From assembly GCF_031755915.1 (NCBI RefSeq), contig NC_083381.1:2244501-2308500 (forward strand): a stretch of 64,000 nucleotides of DNA, given 5' to 3'. Shown here piece by piece: positions 22,280 through 36,131 of the stretch. The DNA comes from Ziziphus jujuba. Taxonomy: Eukaryota > Streptophyta > Magnoliopsida > Rosales > Rhamnaceae. The notes beneath the pieces were generated by a model, which was not told the DNA's origin, searched no databases, and was given only the letters and a program-made list of their open reading frames with translations. Position 1 is the stretch's first letter; every line of letters starts with the position of its first letter. The translations under genes and the position numbers were made by a program.

Positions 22280-25200
22280 TGTAACACCCCATCCCAAAAT
22301 ACATCAAAATTTTTTTAAGTTAACCTTAGTTGACCAGGAGGGGTCAAACTTCGACTTTTTGATTCGGATAGAATTCTAGGTTAATTGATGCACCATTGTG
22401 AAGTACACATCAATCTGAGTCCGTAGACTAGGAGCACGTCAAACGGTTTGAAAGTTATAAGCAAAACAAGTTGAGGTCTGAAATGTCCAAGGGTGCCGGA
22501 GTTGACTTTTTATTCTTGTAAAATTAAGCTTTGACTCATGGATGGTTATGAAGTACTTGTCAATATGAGTTCATAGACTAGTGACACGCTTAATTTGGAC
22601 ATTTCATTGACAACTTATGGACTTGCAAAGTTTTCCGAATATCGTATTATTTTAATATTATTTTTAAATGTGTGAACAGTATGTGCCATGTGTCAATGGC
22701 TGGCCAACCAGTCTAGCTCCCCTCTAATTTTCACGGCAATTGGCCATCGGACTCACCATCGGTGGTGGTGGATTCCAGTGGCCACGGTGGCTCATCGAAA
22801 ATCCACCTTTGGCGAGTTCTCGATCACCCCACCTACCTCTTCCCACTAATTTAACCTTCCTAAATCCAAATCCGAAGTCTTTTTCCACCCAATTGTTACT
22901 GGTTTGTGAGATCCAAGGTGATACGAACCTAGGACGACCTGCTCCTAAACCCGTATTATATCAGCCAGAATCTTAATTAAGTACAAGTTCTAATGGAATG
23001 GACCTCAACCCCTAACCAACCTGTGGTTAGAAACCTTGGTATAATGTAGACGCTACAATAGGGGATGGAAAACCTATTGATAAGTCAAGCTAAAACAACC
23101 AATTCTCTAATGGTGTTTTAGGTGTTCTCAAAGAACAAAGAGATAATTAATCTCACAAGTATTTTCTTAATCAAATCAAAGTTGTATTCATCTTGAAAAA
23201 TAAGCCTTTAAATAGGTTACAAAGCCATGAAATAAACCCCTAAAAATAAAGAAAAACCAGCCACCACACATAAAGAAACCTAGTTGGCCGAAACTATACT
23301 TCCTTTCCTAATCTAAGTTTGATTAATTAATTCCTTTATATTAAATTAGGAATTAATTAATTTACAATGGAAAGAATAAAATAAAAACCTTCCTGAAGTT
23401 ATTTGTCCAGAAAATAAATAAATAAAAGCCAAAAAGTAATTAGTTTCCTAAAACAAAAAGTAAAAACAAAATAGGAAACTAAAAATGCTAGCCTTTTGAT
23501 CTAGTTGACTTTGATCAATCTTTGACCTCTTTGAGCTTCAAATCAGCTTCTAGATGCTTTTTAGGATGCCAAATAAGCTGAATATGAAGTCCCACACGTT
23601 TCCCATGATTGGAAAAATAAGAAAAGGCTAATACAGTAAAATACAATAAAGTCAGCAAGCAATACAGCAAATTCGGTCAAATTGTTGATGCTGTCCGTAC
23701 AAGCCCTTTTTTATTGCATTTGGGGCTGATTTAACTTGATTCCATGACCTCTTAGGCATATGTATTGAACCCATAAAGCATTGGAACCATTTCATGCTTC
23801 CCGGACTTCAAAAATGTGCCAAAACCGTCACCCAGGTCCGTATCGGCTTCCACCACTTGGATGCTTAGAATAGGCTTTGTATCTTCAAATATGGACAAGC
23901 TCTGTTGAGATTGATTACCCCCTATATAAATAATCTCAAGTTGTCCTTAAATCTCTTAATTTGAGCTCTTGTGATTGGCCTAGTCTTCATCCGTGTCGAG
24001 TCAGCACCCCAGCGGGTTATCGGTTGAGCGGGCTCGGGAGGAATCACATCATAAGGACATTAAACCCAAAACTTTTCCAGCAAGATTCCAGCCACCATGA
24101 GTCCGATCTCCAGGAGATAAGACTCAATTCATGATCCTCGCATCGTAAGCTTCGATTTGGTATATCATTTGCGGATTTTGGTTAACATTTATGTTAAATC
24201 CTCCGAGTAACCGTGCATAATTTAATTGGTTTTGTGTGTTGTTGATATTTTAGGAGGCACGTATGAATTGTGGAATCGATCCCATGGAGGATCTTGATTG
24301 AATTGCATGCTCGAGCTGAGTGATCCACCTTCAAATTTATTTTCGGGTGTTAAATTATATATATTTTGTGTCAAATAAATATTTGAAAAATATATTCTAT
24401 GCGTTAGATGTTTAGTAAAATTTCTATACGAATTTATATTGCCAAATTGTGATGATTTCGATGTATGTGTTCCTGTTTATATAATTTGGATTAAAAGGTT
24501 TATGATTTCAAATTTTATTAAATTATTGTTGAATTTAATTGTAGAATATTATGTTTGATAAAAACATATATTTATATGAATTTATACATTGTGGGATTTT
24601 ATGCGATTTTAATACAAATTTTCATATACTGATTTTGAGGGGTTGAAGGAATATTTATTTAAATTATTGTTAATTTCATTGATGGATTTATTATGTATTT
24701 GAAAATATATTTATAGGAATTTTGATTTAAACTATTATGCTCATGAAATAATTGTGCATATAAATTATATTCTAATTTTAAGGAAATTCAAATTTAAATC
24801 TTATTAAATTATTGTTTAGAAAATTTTTGGTATTTTGATGCATAATAAATTTGTTACATGGTTTTAAGAATATATAAATTTCATGGGATTTAAATATTAT
24901 TTTTGAGCGGATTGATTTCACGGATTTGAAGAAAAATAAATAAATAAATTTATTATACATTAAGACGAATTTCAGAAATTATTTAGTTATTGAAAAATTT
25001 TGGATACATATATATACCGTTGGATTTTGAGATGATGGATTAATTGATGAATTGGAATTGATGGGTCTTAGCCCTTATTTTATGAAAATTTGAAATGGTA
25101 TATATAAATTGGTTTTAGACGCACCCATACAGTACCGATGTTCTATAGTTATGGCTGTGATTAGCGTGGGGCGGAGTCTGATGAGTGCGCAGGTTTATAC

Positions 25201-26680
25201 TCTCCCGTGGTTGCCATCGGACCAAAGGTAGGCAAGTTTGAGATTGGTCATAGCCGCCCCCTTCCATAGCCGAGATTGATGTTTATAGCATCGGCACTGT
25301 TGGGATGCCAGGGCTGCCTGAATCCAGGTTTCTCTCTATAACCTCCCCGTCAGAAGGTGCTTTGAACCGCTGGGCACCGTCGGGCATCACTGGTATATAG
25401 TATGATGCATCAGGATATTCTCGACATAATTTTCAAAACGAAATATTTTAAAATCGTATTTAAAATGTATTTAATGGAGTTTTTACATTTATACCAATTG
25501 ATATTTTAAAAATGCATTTTACCATGATTTTATCATTTAAATTGATTTTAAGATTTAATATGCATTTTATTATATTTTACCACTTATTTCAATTTGATGT
25601 TTAAATTGATCTAAATATTTCTTTGATTATTTCTTTGATTTAATTAGTAAATTTTATAATTTATGTAATGAGTTTATTTTTATTTTTATGCCAAATTCCC
25701 TTAATATAAGTTTAATTATGATTTTATTTTATTTCATCTTATTCTAGATTTAATAAGTGGTTTTTAAAATGCTTTCAATGTAAACTTGATATCTAAATTA
25801 TTATTTGTATTTTTTGTGCATCTTAATTTATTGCATTTTATTTATTTAACATTTCCTTAATTATTTCTTATATAAATTTTATTGTGATTTGTTTTATTCT
25901 ATTTATAACAATGTGTTACAATTTAATAATTGTTATTGAAATTATTTTTAGTTCTCATTCTGAGTTTAGATCTTTAAATTATTGTATTTTATTTGCAATT
26001 TATTTAATTAATTATTTCTTGAGTTTTAGGGTATATAAATATTGGATTTTGTGAAAACATTTTAAAAGGGGGAACATTTTCAACTGAGTGAACTGTGAGG
26101 GTTTTGAGAGAAATATTATTTCAAATGCTTAGTATTTATTTATTAACTTATTTATTATTAATTGATTAAGTTTATTTTATTATTATGCTAGTATTAGTAT
26201 CGTATATTAGATTATAGATTAGGTCACTCACAGATGATTAGCATCTCACATTTTTAAATTTGTTCCCTTAGACTCAGGTTAGTAAATGTGATCGACCCGA
26301 GCGAGCTCGACGTCTTTATTCGTGGCTGGAAGTCCAAGAAGTCTTTCTTTCCTTTATTTCTATCTTGTAATATTTCTTTCTACTTCTTGTTATATTAATA
26401 CTTATACTTAGAAATTTTATAAGGGTCTATATACTATATTGGATATTTATATATAATATTGCACCGGTTCCCTATAAATTTTCAACTGCTGTAAGTTTGT
26501 GGAGTAAATTGTAGTAAGGTAGAAGGAATAAGGTGGTGCATATAAAAGTGTGTTTTGTGTACAGGAAATTTTAAGGTAGGGGAGATTCTGCTGGATTTTC
26601 TATTGGAGGATTCAGTAGGGTTTTCCTCGAATCAGAACTTGTTTAAGGTTCCAGTAAGGAATCTTAGACTGGTCCTGACA
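22280..26680 (+). mobile_element. Solo LTR, family A (4401 bp with nested insert), inside the pararetrovirus
   Basis: Starts TGTAACACCCC and ends GGTCCTGACA, flanked by perfect CACAA duplications (22275-22279 and 26681-26685). It is the longest copy because it carries a 1133-bp insert at 22919-24051; without it the LTR is about 3.26 kb, as in its relatives. It splits the viral coat-protein and movement-protein regions. Confidence 0.92.
22919..24051 (-). mobile_element. Nested insert, probable solo LTR of another Ty3-type element
   Basis: The family-A LTR is interrupted exactly here, shown by comparison with 12980-13060. The insert starts TGATACGAACC and ends CACATCA (TG...CA) and is flanked by CAAGG (22914-22918) and TAAGG (24052-24056), a 5-bp duplication with one change. 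On the minus strand, near its start, a short frame reads RPITRAQIKRFKDNL, like the 'TRARAK' motif found in plant Ty3 elements. Family assignment is inferred. Confidence 0.65.
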
Positions 26681-29513
26681 CACAAGCTAAATGTACCCAA
26701 GAAGAAACTGTTGAAATACCTCTATTAAATAAGTAAAAAATTTTAAGATGGGTTAAAAAATATCCAAAAGCAAAATATATACATATGGGATTAATCCAAA
26801 TAAAAATAACTGATCTTTTTAGACTAGGACTAGATACTCCTATTTTAACAGTGGTCTTTGATAATAGATTAAAAGATCCACTTCAAGCTTTAATTGGAGG
26901 AACACAATCTAATCGTGTTAATGGAGTAGTACGGTTTAACATAAGACCTAACTATTTTCTATTTCTTTCAAATACAAATTTGGAAAATTCCATAAAAATA
27001 AAAATTCATATAATATGGATAATGAACAACAAGATTTATCTATACAATAGAGAACAATCCATGAATTAACAGAAAAAACTAAAGCATACATAAATCCATA
27101 TGATAAAATTATAGTTCAATCATATGAAGCTCAACCATATGATGCTGAAATAAAATCAAAATTATCAAATTGGAAAGATTTAGAAACGCCAAAACCATGG
27201 TTAATAACTAATCTCATAGGAAAGTATATGAAATTACAACCAAATATTATTGAAATCCAATCATTTAGAAATAATTTGTATTTTAGAGATAAGAGGTCTC
27301 TAGAATGAAAACAAGATTTTCCTGTTTCAAAACAGTTAGAAAACTTTAAACATTTGAAATCAAAGGGAAAAGAAAAGGAAGGTGAAACATCCAAAAATGA
27401 TGAAATTCAATCAAGAATTAGTCAAAGTAAAATGTCTGTTACGCCAGGAACAAATTACTTAAGAAATGAAGAAATAAAAATGAATGAAATATTTTATTTT
27501 AAATCAAAAAATCAAGAAATCATATTTTCTCCTGGAATAAGTAAATCTAAACAACATATGTATTAGGACATTTCAATTTTCAAGGATATAAACCTTATGA
27601 TCTTTATATTCTATTAGACAAAGGAACAACAATATGCTCTTGTCATTCTAATGCTATTCCACTAGTAAAATTGATATTAATGAAAATACCCATAAAGATC
27701 ACTGGAATTCAAGGTCAATCATCCATAATAAAATATAAAGCTAAAAAAACTGCTATATGGATGAAAAATAAAAAAAATTATTATTCCTAAAATAATAGCC
27801 TTTTTTGAAATGCATGGAGATTTTATTCTAAGAAATAACTTTATAGAAAAATATCTCCCTATAAATATCAATAAAGAAAGTATAACTTTAGGAAAAGATA
27901 AAATTGAAATAAAAATTTTATCTTACAATAAACACAAATGCTCAAAAGGATTATTTCCAATAAAGAAAGAAGCAATGATAAAAATAAGTGATGCAATAGC
28001 TCAAAACCATCAGGTTCATAATATTTTTAGAGGAAATTTCGGAGAAGATCCATTAAAAATATGGAATAAATCACCTCAATTTTGTTCATTAAAATTTAAA
28101 AATCCTGACATTATAATTAGAGTCAAACCAATGATTTATACAAAAACTGATATAAACGAATTCAAAATTCAACTAAAAGAATTACAAGAAAAAGGACTAG
28201 TAAAAGAAACTAAGAGTCCACATAGTAGTCCAGCATTTATGATAAGAAATCATGCTGAAATTGTTAGAGGAAAAGCTAGATTAGTAATAAATTATAAAAG
28301 ACTAAATAAACATATAGAATTTGATGGGTATTTTATCCCTCGAAAAGATGTTCTAATTAATCAAACTAAAGGTAGCAAAATCTTTAATAAATTTGATTGT
28401 AAATCTAGATTTGGGCAAATAAAGATAACAGAAGAATCACCCTCTTAATACATTAGGCGAACATTTCCATTGGAATGTAATGCCTTTTAGCTTAAACATA
28501 GCGCCACAAGTATTTCAAAGATGGATGGATTCTATTTTTGGAAACTTTAAACAATTTTGTGTTGTCTATATAGATGATATATAATTAATTTTTCCAAAAA
28601 AATAAAGAAGAATATAATAATCACATAAAAATAACTATAAATCAATTTTAAAAGCATGGGATTATTATTTGAGAGAAAAAAATGTTACTAGAGAAAGAAT
28701 CTATAGAATTTTTAGGAATAACATTAGATAAATCATGAATAACATTACAAGAACATATAATAATAAAATTAAGAGAATTTCCAAATGAAACAAAGGACAA
28801 AAAAAATTCCAACAATTTTTAGGAATTTTAAATTATGGAAGAAATTTTATCAAGAATTTATCTCAAAAAGAGATACCTTTATTAGAGAAACTAAAACAAA
28901 ATCAAGAATTTTGTTAGACAAACATAGATAAAGAGTTAGTAAATAAAATAAAAGAAGAAATAAAAACTCTACCAACAATTTATTTTCCTCAGAAAGGTGA
29001 TAAATTAATTCTTGAAACAAACATGTCTTATCTAGGTGGGTGATGTGTATTAAAAGCAATACCCATAGAAAAATGGAATGAAGAAAACATTCCACTACGT
29101 ATAAACAAAATTACTAAGAGAAAACCCCTTAGTAAAAGACTTCAAAAGAAAGAATTATTATGTAGATATAATTCTGGTAAGTTTAAACCAAATAAACAGA
29201 ATTATATTATATTTGGAAAGGAATTATTAGCTATAAAATTTGGAATAAAAAAATTTCATATTTATTTAGCACCAGAAAATTTTATTTTACGAACAGACAA
29301 CCAGGTTAGGTTGTAAGTGATTTTCTTGTTGATAAGAAAAACATAATAGATAATTGTAGACAAAACATTTACAATTATATTTTTATGTATACTTCTAAGA
29401 TAGAACATCTAAAAACATATGAAAATTGTCTTGCTGATTATCTTCGCAAGAATGAACAAGGATAAGCAATCCTGGTTAACAGTTCCAAAAGCTCCAAGGC
29501 CTAGAATTCTTTA
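26681..29513 (+). pseudogene. Endogenous pararetrovirus, segment 2: movement protein, protease, RT-RNase H (broken)
   Basis: Three regions are recognisable in order. (a) 26690-27060: a 30K-type movement protein with LGLDTPILTVVFDNR and an IGG...N..NGVVRFNIRPNY core. (b) 27560-27830: an aspartic protease in which the catalytic DTG/DSG reads DKG (27617-27625). (c) 28020-29465: reverse transcriptase with KARLVINYKRLNKH, MPFSLNIAPQVFQRWMD and YIDD (28567-28578), then RNase H with RTDN (29293 region) and a terminal ADYLRKNEQ. A stop follows two codons after YIDD (28582), and others are scattered. The piece is cut at 29513 by the family-B LTR. The movement-protein region lies after the coat-protein region, unlike badna-, caulimo- and petuviruses. 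Confidence 0.88.
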
Positions 29514-30941
29514 TGTAACATTCTAATCCGAGAAAATGCCCTAAGTTTGAAATTTTGATCAAATTTGATCAAAGTTGATCGAGTTTGACCAAGTGGATCC
29601 CAAGATTGATTTTTTACTATAAGAGAAATTTTATGTTGACCAAGATACCATAGTAAAGTACTCCTCAACATGAGTTCGTAAACTAATAGTACACCAAAAT
29701 CGAAACTGAGATTGAAAAATTGTGGTCAAAATAGTTTTAGAAGTATTTTAATTATTTACTATTTGAGCCTAACATATTTAAATGTTACATTATTTTATTA
29801 TTAAATTATTATTTTTGGCTAAATCAAAATCCATAACTCAATTTCACTGTATACATCCTATATATTATATTACTTTAATAATATATATTATTTATTCATT
29901 TTTAAATTTTTTCTCATGCTATTGACTGGACTTTTACTTTTCACTCATCTTCTTCATCATCTCTCACGGGGAGAAAAGGAGAACTAGGGAAGAAAAAAAG
30001 AAACCAGCCCATGGGAAGCCAAAAAAAACATGACCATCGGCTTTATCCCTTTTCATCAAAATTTTTAATTTTTTCTATCCACCCATCCAAACAATAAATA
30101 CCAACTTGAAGCCCATATCACTAGCAACCCTTAACTGCCTTTATGTTGCCGTGAAACGGCATGGATTGGTCGGAAAATACACAAATCCAATGAGCTTTCT
30201 TAAGCTCCGATTGCCGAATTTTAATGGGTTTCAGACCGTGGGTTAGCTCTTTTCCCACTATTTGGGACACTCTAAGTCCGATTCTAAGCTTTGTTTAGCT
30301 CCATTAGTATTTTTTGGTCGATATGAAGAAACTCACTTAAGGCCATGATTTTTTAGTGAAATTCCGACCATCACCGGCTACATCGAGTCTAATGAAGGTT
30401 AGCATATTGTTACTTATCCTTTGGACTTTCCATTGATACCTAGATTATGAATTATTATTGAGTATTTGGGAACTTGCCATTGATATAGCTAGGATTTGTA
30501 TTTATGTTGAAATTAGACAGAAATTGAACAAGTCTTTAGGCAATTAATGTTATAATTAGGTTCCTAATGATTATGAGGAGCTAATAAAATAATTAATTTC
30601 AATTAATTTTTAAGATATTGAAAAATTCCAATTTTGAGCTTTAAGCTAAATAGGTTCATAATGTAATTTGTCCAATTGGATGTCTAGTTTTGTATTTCTT
30701 TAGTTATGAAGTGAAACTGAGAGATCTTAGAATCCTAGTCGTGTTTCCATTTGCTTTTATGGAAACCCAAGTAATATTTTCATAACATTTTAGACATCCA
30801 ATATTGAGCTTTTAGACATCCAATATTGAGCTAGTAAGTGTAAACGGACTTTTATAAATTTTTGTAAGTTTATTTATTGCGTTTGATTGGGATTATTGTA
30901 TGAGCTAGCATGTGTGCAGATTGAAATATCTATATATATAT

Positions 30942-31941
30942 TGTTGAAAAGGTGGCAATCTTGCCATCTTGTGCAAGCCAAAGTTTATCAAGATTTGCAC
31001 CTTATTTCTTTCTTTACAAAAAACATTTTGTTAAATGACTTAAAGCAATATTTATATCTATGTTTTATGTTCCTTTTAATGTCTTTTGAATGCCTAATTT
31101 TTATTGTATTTAGCTTAGGAATTGTCTCTTTTTTGGATATTGATTTTGTTTTATAAAATGGCTATATGCTGGAAATTGTGTTTTCAGCAACATAGGTCCA
31201 TTGTTGGGGCTGCCATATTCTGGACTTTTAGAACCAAATTATGATTTTTGGATATGTTGTAATAAACATGCAAAAGAAAATATAACAAAAAGAATTACTC
31301 AAAAAGGGATTGAAGCCCAAGATATGCAGGTTGCAATTTGGCATAACTGCTGAGATTTCTAGCAGTTACAGCCCACGGTTTCTTTTGGATCTGGTTTTCT
31401 CCAGATTTTATCTTTAATATTTTAACATGCCATATGTCAAAATTCAAGCAATTTCAATGAAGATATCACAGCCTTCACAGCCTTCTATTAGGTCAAAGTA
31501 GCATTATCTGATTTGGTGGAGACAATCTTTTGAAGTTCAAAATCTCACAAACCTTTGCCATATTTGAACATTTTGTATCAGATTATTGGGTGGGAAATAT
31601 GTATTTTTTGAATTTTAAAGACCTCTATTTTGGTCTTACACATATTTCACATGTGTGAGACAAATTTTGTACCGATATAATTTTACAATGAAATGAAAAC
31701 AAAATTAATTATGCTGTCTAATTTGTGTGGCCTACTCTTAGCATTTTCTCTTCTTCTTCATCTTCTTCTTCTTCCTTCCAAACAAAAACCTAACAAACCT
31801 CAATATCATCATTCTAAAAAAAAATACAAAAATCACCTAAACACCAAACCAAAAATCAGATTAAAGGTTGTGCACAAAACTAACACCTTGTGTACAACAC
31901 TCTTGGCCAAGTGAATCTAAAAACCACACCAAACTCCAACA
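30942..31941 (+). repeat. Copia 5' LTR
   Basis: TG...CA bounded, 1000 bp; followed immediately by TGGCATTAGAGC (31942-31953), a decayed initiator-Met tRNA primer-binding site (canonical TGGTATCAGAGC). The run of Ts at 31957-31967 follows. Confidence 0.9.
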
Positions 31942-32133
31942 TGGCATTAGAGCTTTTTTTTTTTTTTAACCATTGAAGGACCTTATGAGCTTTCTTTCTA
32001 GCCTATTTTCTTGTAAGAGAGCCTCCCATTTCATACCTTTCACTTTTTATTTAAAGTGGTATAAAAATCTAGCTAGAAAACTCACCAAAAATCCAACTCA
32101 AGAGTTATTTTCTTTAAAATCTGGTTTTATGTC

Positions 32134-33055
32134 ATGGCTTCTCAAAGTTTTGCACCACTTGTTCCACCAAAATTTGAGGGCCAAGACTGCTTTATTTGGA
32201 GCATAAATATGAAAGCCTACCTACAAGCCTTTGGACTTTAGGATGTGATGGAAGAAGGTTATGAAGTTGAGGAATTGAGAGCAAATGTCGCACAAGCATA
32301 AAGACTTGCACATGAAACTGAGGTAGCCAAAGGATTCAAGGCCTTGATAGCCCTTCATTCTTCGCTGAGTGACTCCATCTCACTAGAATCATGTCTTGTA
32401 CAAGTGTTAGAGAAGTTTGGTTAAAGTTGCAAGAAGAATTTGAAAGAAACACTAGGACTAGACAAATGCAAGTTTTAAACTTAAGAAGAGAGTCTGAAAC
32501 AATTAGAATGAAAGAAAATAAGTTGGTTACGGGCTTCACCAATAGGCTACTAAAGGTTGTGAACCAAATTAGAGTCCTAGAGAGCCATTGACCGACTAAA
32601 TGTTGTAGAGAAGGTATTGGTGAGCTTACCCTGAAAAATTTGAAACTAAGATTTCTTCCCTCGTGGAATCAAGAAATCTTAATGAGATTACTTTGAGTGA
32701 GCTTATCAATGCCCTCCAAGCAATCGAACAAAGAAGAGACATAAAAAATGAAAAGTTTTTGGAAAATGCTTTTATGTCTAATTAAAGTAAAAAGAAGGAC
32801 AAAAAGAACAAGAACAAGAACAAAGGAGCAACTGGTTATGGAGGTTTCAACAACAACAACAATAATTTCAACAATAACAACAATGCAAGGTAACAACAAG
32901 GAGAACAATAACAAAACCATAGAAGTTATCAATCACGCCCCCATTGCAAGAAGCATGGATATGTACCAAACAAATGCTTTTGGAAACCGAATGCAACTTG
33001 TGACAAATGTGGACAAAAAGGACATGTTAGCAAAGTATGCAAGCAAATGTTGTAA
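32134..33055 (+). pseudogene. Copia gag (broken)
   Basis: The start ATG at 32134 opens MASQSFAPLVPPKFEGQ, typical of copia gag. A stop replaces a Trp-like position soon after (LQAFGL then TAG at 32239). The UBN2-like core continues in another frame at 32391-32590 (EVWLKLQEEFERN, LNLRRESETIRMKE). The Asn-rich linker and the CX2CX4HX4C zinc knuckle CDKCGQKGHVSKVCK (about 33000-33045) follow in yet another frame. Gag would form the virus-like particle and bind RNA; here it cannot be made whole. Confidence 0.85.
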
Positions 33056-33387
33056 ATGAGGAGGCTGAGACTTTATTTATGGCTACATGCCTTAAAGCTA
33101 CAAGTAGTGGTTTTGATTTGTTAGTAGATAGTGGTTGTTCACACCACATGACTTTTGAAAAAACCAACTTTATGGAGTTTGACGAATCCTACAAGACAAG
33201 GGTGAAGATTGGGAATGGAAGCTTCATGGATGTAGAAGGAAGAGGAGACATCTCATTGCACACCAATAATGATACCAAACTTATCCAAAATGTTTTATAT
33301 GTGCCTTCATTGTGTGAAAACTTGTTGAGTGTTGCACAATTGGTTGAAAAGGGATATGTTTTGAACTTTGGTTATATGGTTGTTTGA
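33037..33387 (+). pseudogene. Copia aspartic protease region
   Basis: One open frame containing the catalytic LVDSGCSHHMT motif (33118-33150), which is intact, and a downstream LYVPSLCENLLSV segment typical of copia proteases. The frame ends with TGA at 33385, and the integrase continues in a different frame, so a small indel separates the two. Confidence 0.85.
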
Positions 33388-34157
33388 TATTAGATGCTTG
33401 TGGAAATGAGGTATTTAAAGTTGCCTTGAAAGATAAAAGCTATAGGTTGAATTTACTAGATAGTGAACAAGCTTTGAGAGGCAAAGTTGAGTCCATTTCT
33501 CAACTTTGGCATAAAAGAATTAGTCACTCTAGTTATGGTGCAATGAAGAATACTAATGCTTTGGTAAATGATATGCCCTTGATTGATGATGTGAAAAATA
33601 TTTGTGAAGTTTGTCAATTTGGAAAGTCCACTAGATTACCATTTCCTAAAATCGATGTATGGAGAGCCAAAGAGAAATTAGAACTTGTTCATTCGGATGT
33701 GTGTGGTCCCATGATTGTGTCTCCTTTGAGTGGTTGTAGATACTTTCTCACATTTATTGATGACTACTTTAGGATGTGTTGGGTTTATTTCCTCACACAT
33801 AAGTCACAAGTTCTAGAAAAGTTTATGGAATTCAATAAGTTGGTTAAAAATCAAAGTAAGTCCATTTTGAAGTACTTGAGGACCGGCAATGGTGGTGAAT
33901 ACACCAGCCTAGCTCTTGAAGATTTTTGCAAAGAAAATGGTATAATTCATCAATTTACCACACCATACACACCACAACAAAATGGTGTGTGTGAGAGGAA
34001 GAATAGGACATTGATGAAGATGGCTAGGTATATGATACGTGAAAAAAACATGCCAAAGAAATTTTGGGCCGAGACTCTCTATACTACTTCTTACATTCAA
34101 AACCGATGCTTCACCAAATCCATTGAAGGCAATATACCTTATGAGTTGTGGTTTTAA
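33388..34157 (+). pseudogene. Copia integrase, active-site mutant
   Basis: An uninterrupted frame. The HHCC zinc module is visible (LWHKRISHSS then ICEVCQFGK), followed by the core with D in HSDVCGP and E in NGVCERKNRT. The second catalytic Asp is lost: LRTGNGGEY replaces the usual LRTDNGGE (codon GGC at 33885-33887, one A-to-G change from GAC). The protein would be inactive even if made. The frame stops at TAA after PYELWF. Confidence 0.9.
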
Positions 34158-36131
34158 GAGAAACCATCTTTGGAGAATGTTAAAGTGTTTGGTAGTATAT
34201 GCTTTCTCCATGTTCACTCACACATGAGAGATAAGTTTGACAAGAAAGCAAATGTTAGTGTCTTGGTGGAATGTAGTGAGGTTACCAAAGGTTTTAGGGT
34301 CTATAACCTAGAGACCAAAAAGGTTTGTGGTAACTAGAGATGTGAAGATTGATGAGAATGCAAAATCGGATTGGAGTAAAGAGGAGTTATTGGTGAATGA
34401 CGATGAGCCGCGGTTTGAAAAAGAAAATGAAGAAAGAAATGTTGAAAACAACAATAAGGAAGATGACAATGATGAAGACAATGAGGAGGATGATGATTTA
34501 CTCCAAGAAACCATTAAAACCGATTTGGAGGTTGGTGATGGTGTTAGAGGGGAGAGATCTTTGTCCAAGATTTATGGAAGGTGTAATGTTGCACTTGGTG
34601 ACCTTACATGTGTGCAGGAGGCCTTGATGAAGAAAGAGTGGAAGGAAGCAATGGATGTGGAAATGGAGATGACTGAGAAGAATGAGACTTGGTCCTTGGT
34701 CACTAAACTAAAAATTAAGAAAGCAGTTGGTGTCAAATGGATCTTTAGAACTAAACACAATCCAGATGGTACCGTTTGCAAACACAAGGCAAGGTTGGTG
34801 GTCAAGGGTTATGACAACAAGTCGGAGTTAACTATAAGGAGACGTTTGCACCCGTAGCAACGATGGAAACAATTAGACTCATCATTTCTCTTTCGATTAC
34901 GAAGCAATGGAATGTGTTTCACTTGGATGTGAAATTGGTATTCTTGAATGGTGTTTTGCAATAAGAAGTGTATGTGGAGCAACCCGAGGGCTATGTGGTT
35001 CAAGGGCATGAAGATAAGGTTTATAAGCTTCACAAAGCCTTATATGGTCTTAAGTAAGCACCTAGAGCTTGGTATGGAAGGATGGATGGCTACTTTATTG
35101 GGCGTGGCTTTAGGAGGAGCCAAAATGAACCCACCTTGTATGAAGAAAGCATAATAGTGGTCTCTTTGTATGTGGATGACTTGTTGGTCGCCGGTGAGGA
35201 CCCAAGGAATGTGGATAAGCTAAGGCATGAACTTGAGGAGGAATTTGAGATGTCTAGCTTGGGTATCATAAATTACTTCCTTTGTGTGGAAGTAACGCAA
35301 TGCCAAAGAGGAATATTTATATCACAAGAAAAGTACATCAAAGATCTCTTGAAAAAGTTTAATCTTGAAGAATGCAATCCAATGAGCACTCCAATGATCC
35401 AAGAAGAGGAGTACCAAAAGGAAGATGGCACATCAAAGGTAAATCCTACTCTTTATCGATCTTTGATTGGTAGTTTTCTTTATGTGTGCTCATCTGGACC
35501 AGATATTATATATGACGTGTGTGTGCTTTCAAGATACATGCAAGCACCCACCTAAACTCATATTAGAGGTGCCAAAAGAGTTCTTAGGTATCTTAAGGAC
35601 ACTAATGATTATGGAGTTTGGTATGAAGCAAAGGATGAGTTGAAGCTTATTGGCTATTTGGATAGTGATTGGGCAGGCTGCATTGATGATATGAGAAGTA
35701 CTTTAGGCTACTTTGTTTTACTTGGGAGTGGTCCTTTCTCACGGAATGCAAAGAAGCAAAGCACAATGGCTCAAAGTAACGTAGAAGCCGAATATATTGC
35801 TTGCTCAACTTGTGCAAACCAATGTATATAGTTAAGGAAGTTGATGGGAGATCTTGGTCATACTCAAGAAGGTCCAAACATCATTAAATGTGACAACACT
35901 TCAACAATTTCAATAGCCAAGAACCCAGTAAAACATGGAAGAACAAAACATATTCCAATGAAATATCATTCCTTAGGGGAGTTTGAAGATCTTGGAGAAG
36001 TTTATTTGAAGTATGTGAATTCGGATGAGAACCGTGTGGATGTGTTCACAAAACCACTTGGAAAGACCATATTTGAGGCATTGAGGACTCTCCTTAATGT
36101 CTCTAGTAAGATTACCAAGGAGGAGTGTTGA
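34158..36131 (+). pseudogene. Copia reverse transcriptase and RNase H (broken)
   Basis: 34327-34600 is an acidic linker. The RT starts near 34612 (ALMKKEWKEAMDVEM, VGVKWIFRTKHNPDG, CKHKARLVVKGY), then breaks by a frameshift and a stop near 34856. It resumes with the catalytic YVDDLLVAGED at about 35169-35201 and continues to LYRSLIGSFLYV. RNase H follows (YLDSDWAGCIDDMRSTLGY, with VEAEYIA, and DNTSTISIAKNP) and ends with DVFTKPL near 36060 and a TGA at 36129 just inside the 3' LTR. Stops at 35555 and 35829 break the frame. Confidence 0.88.
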
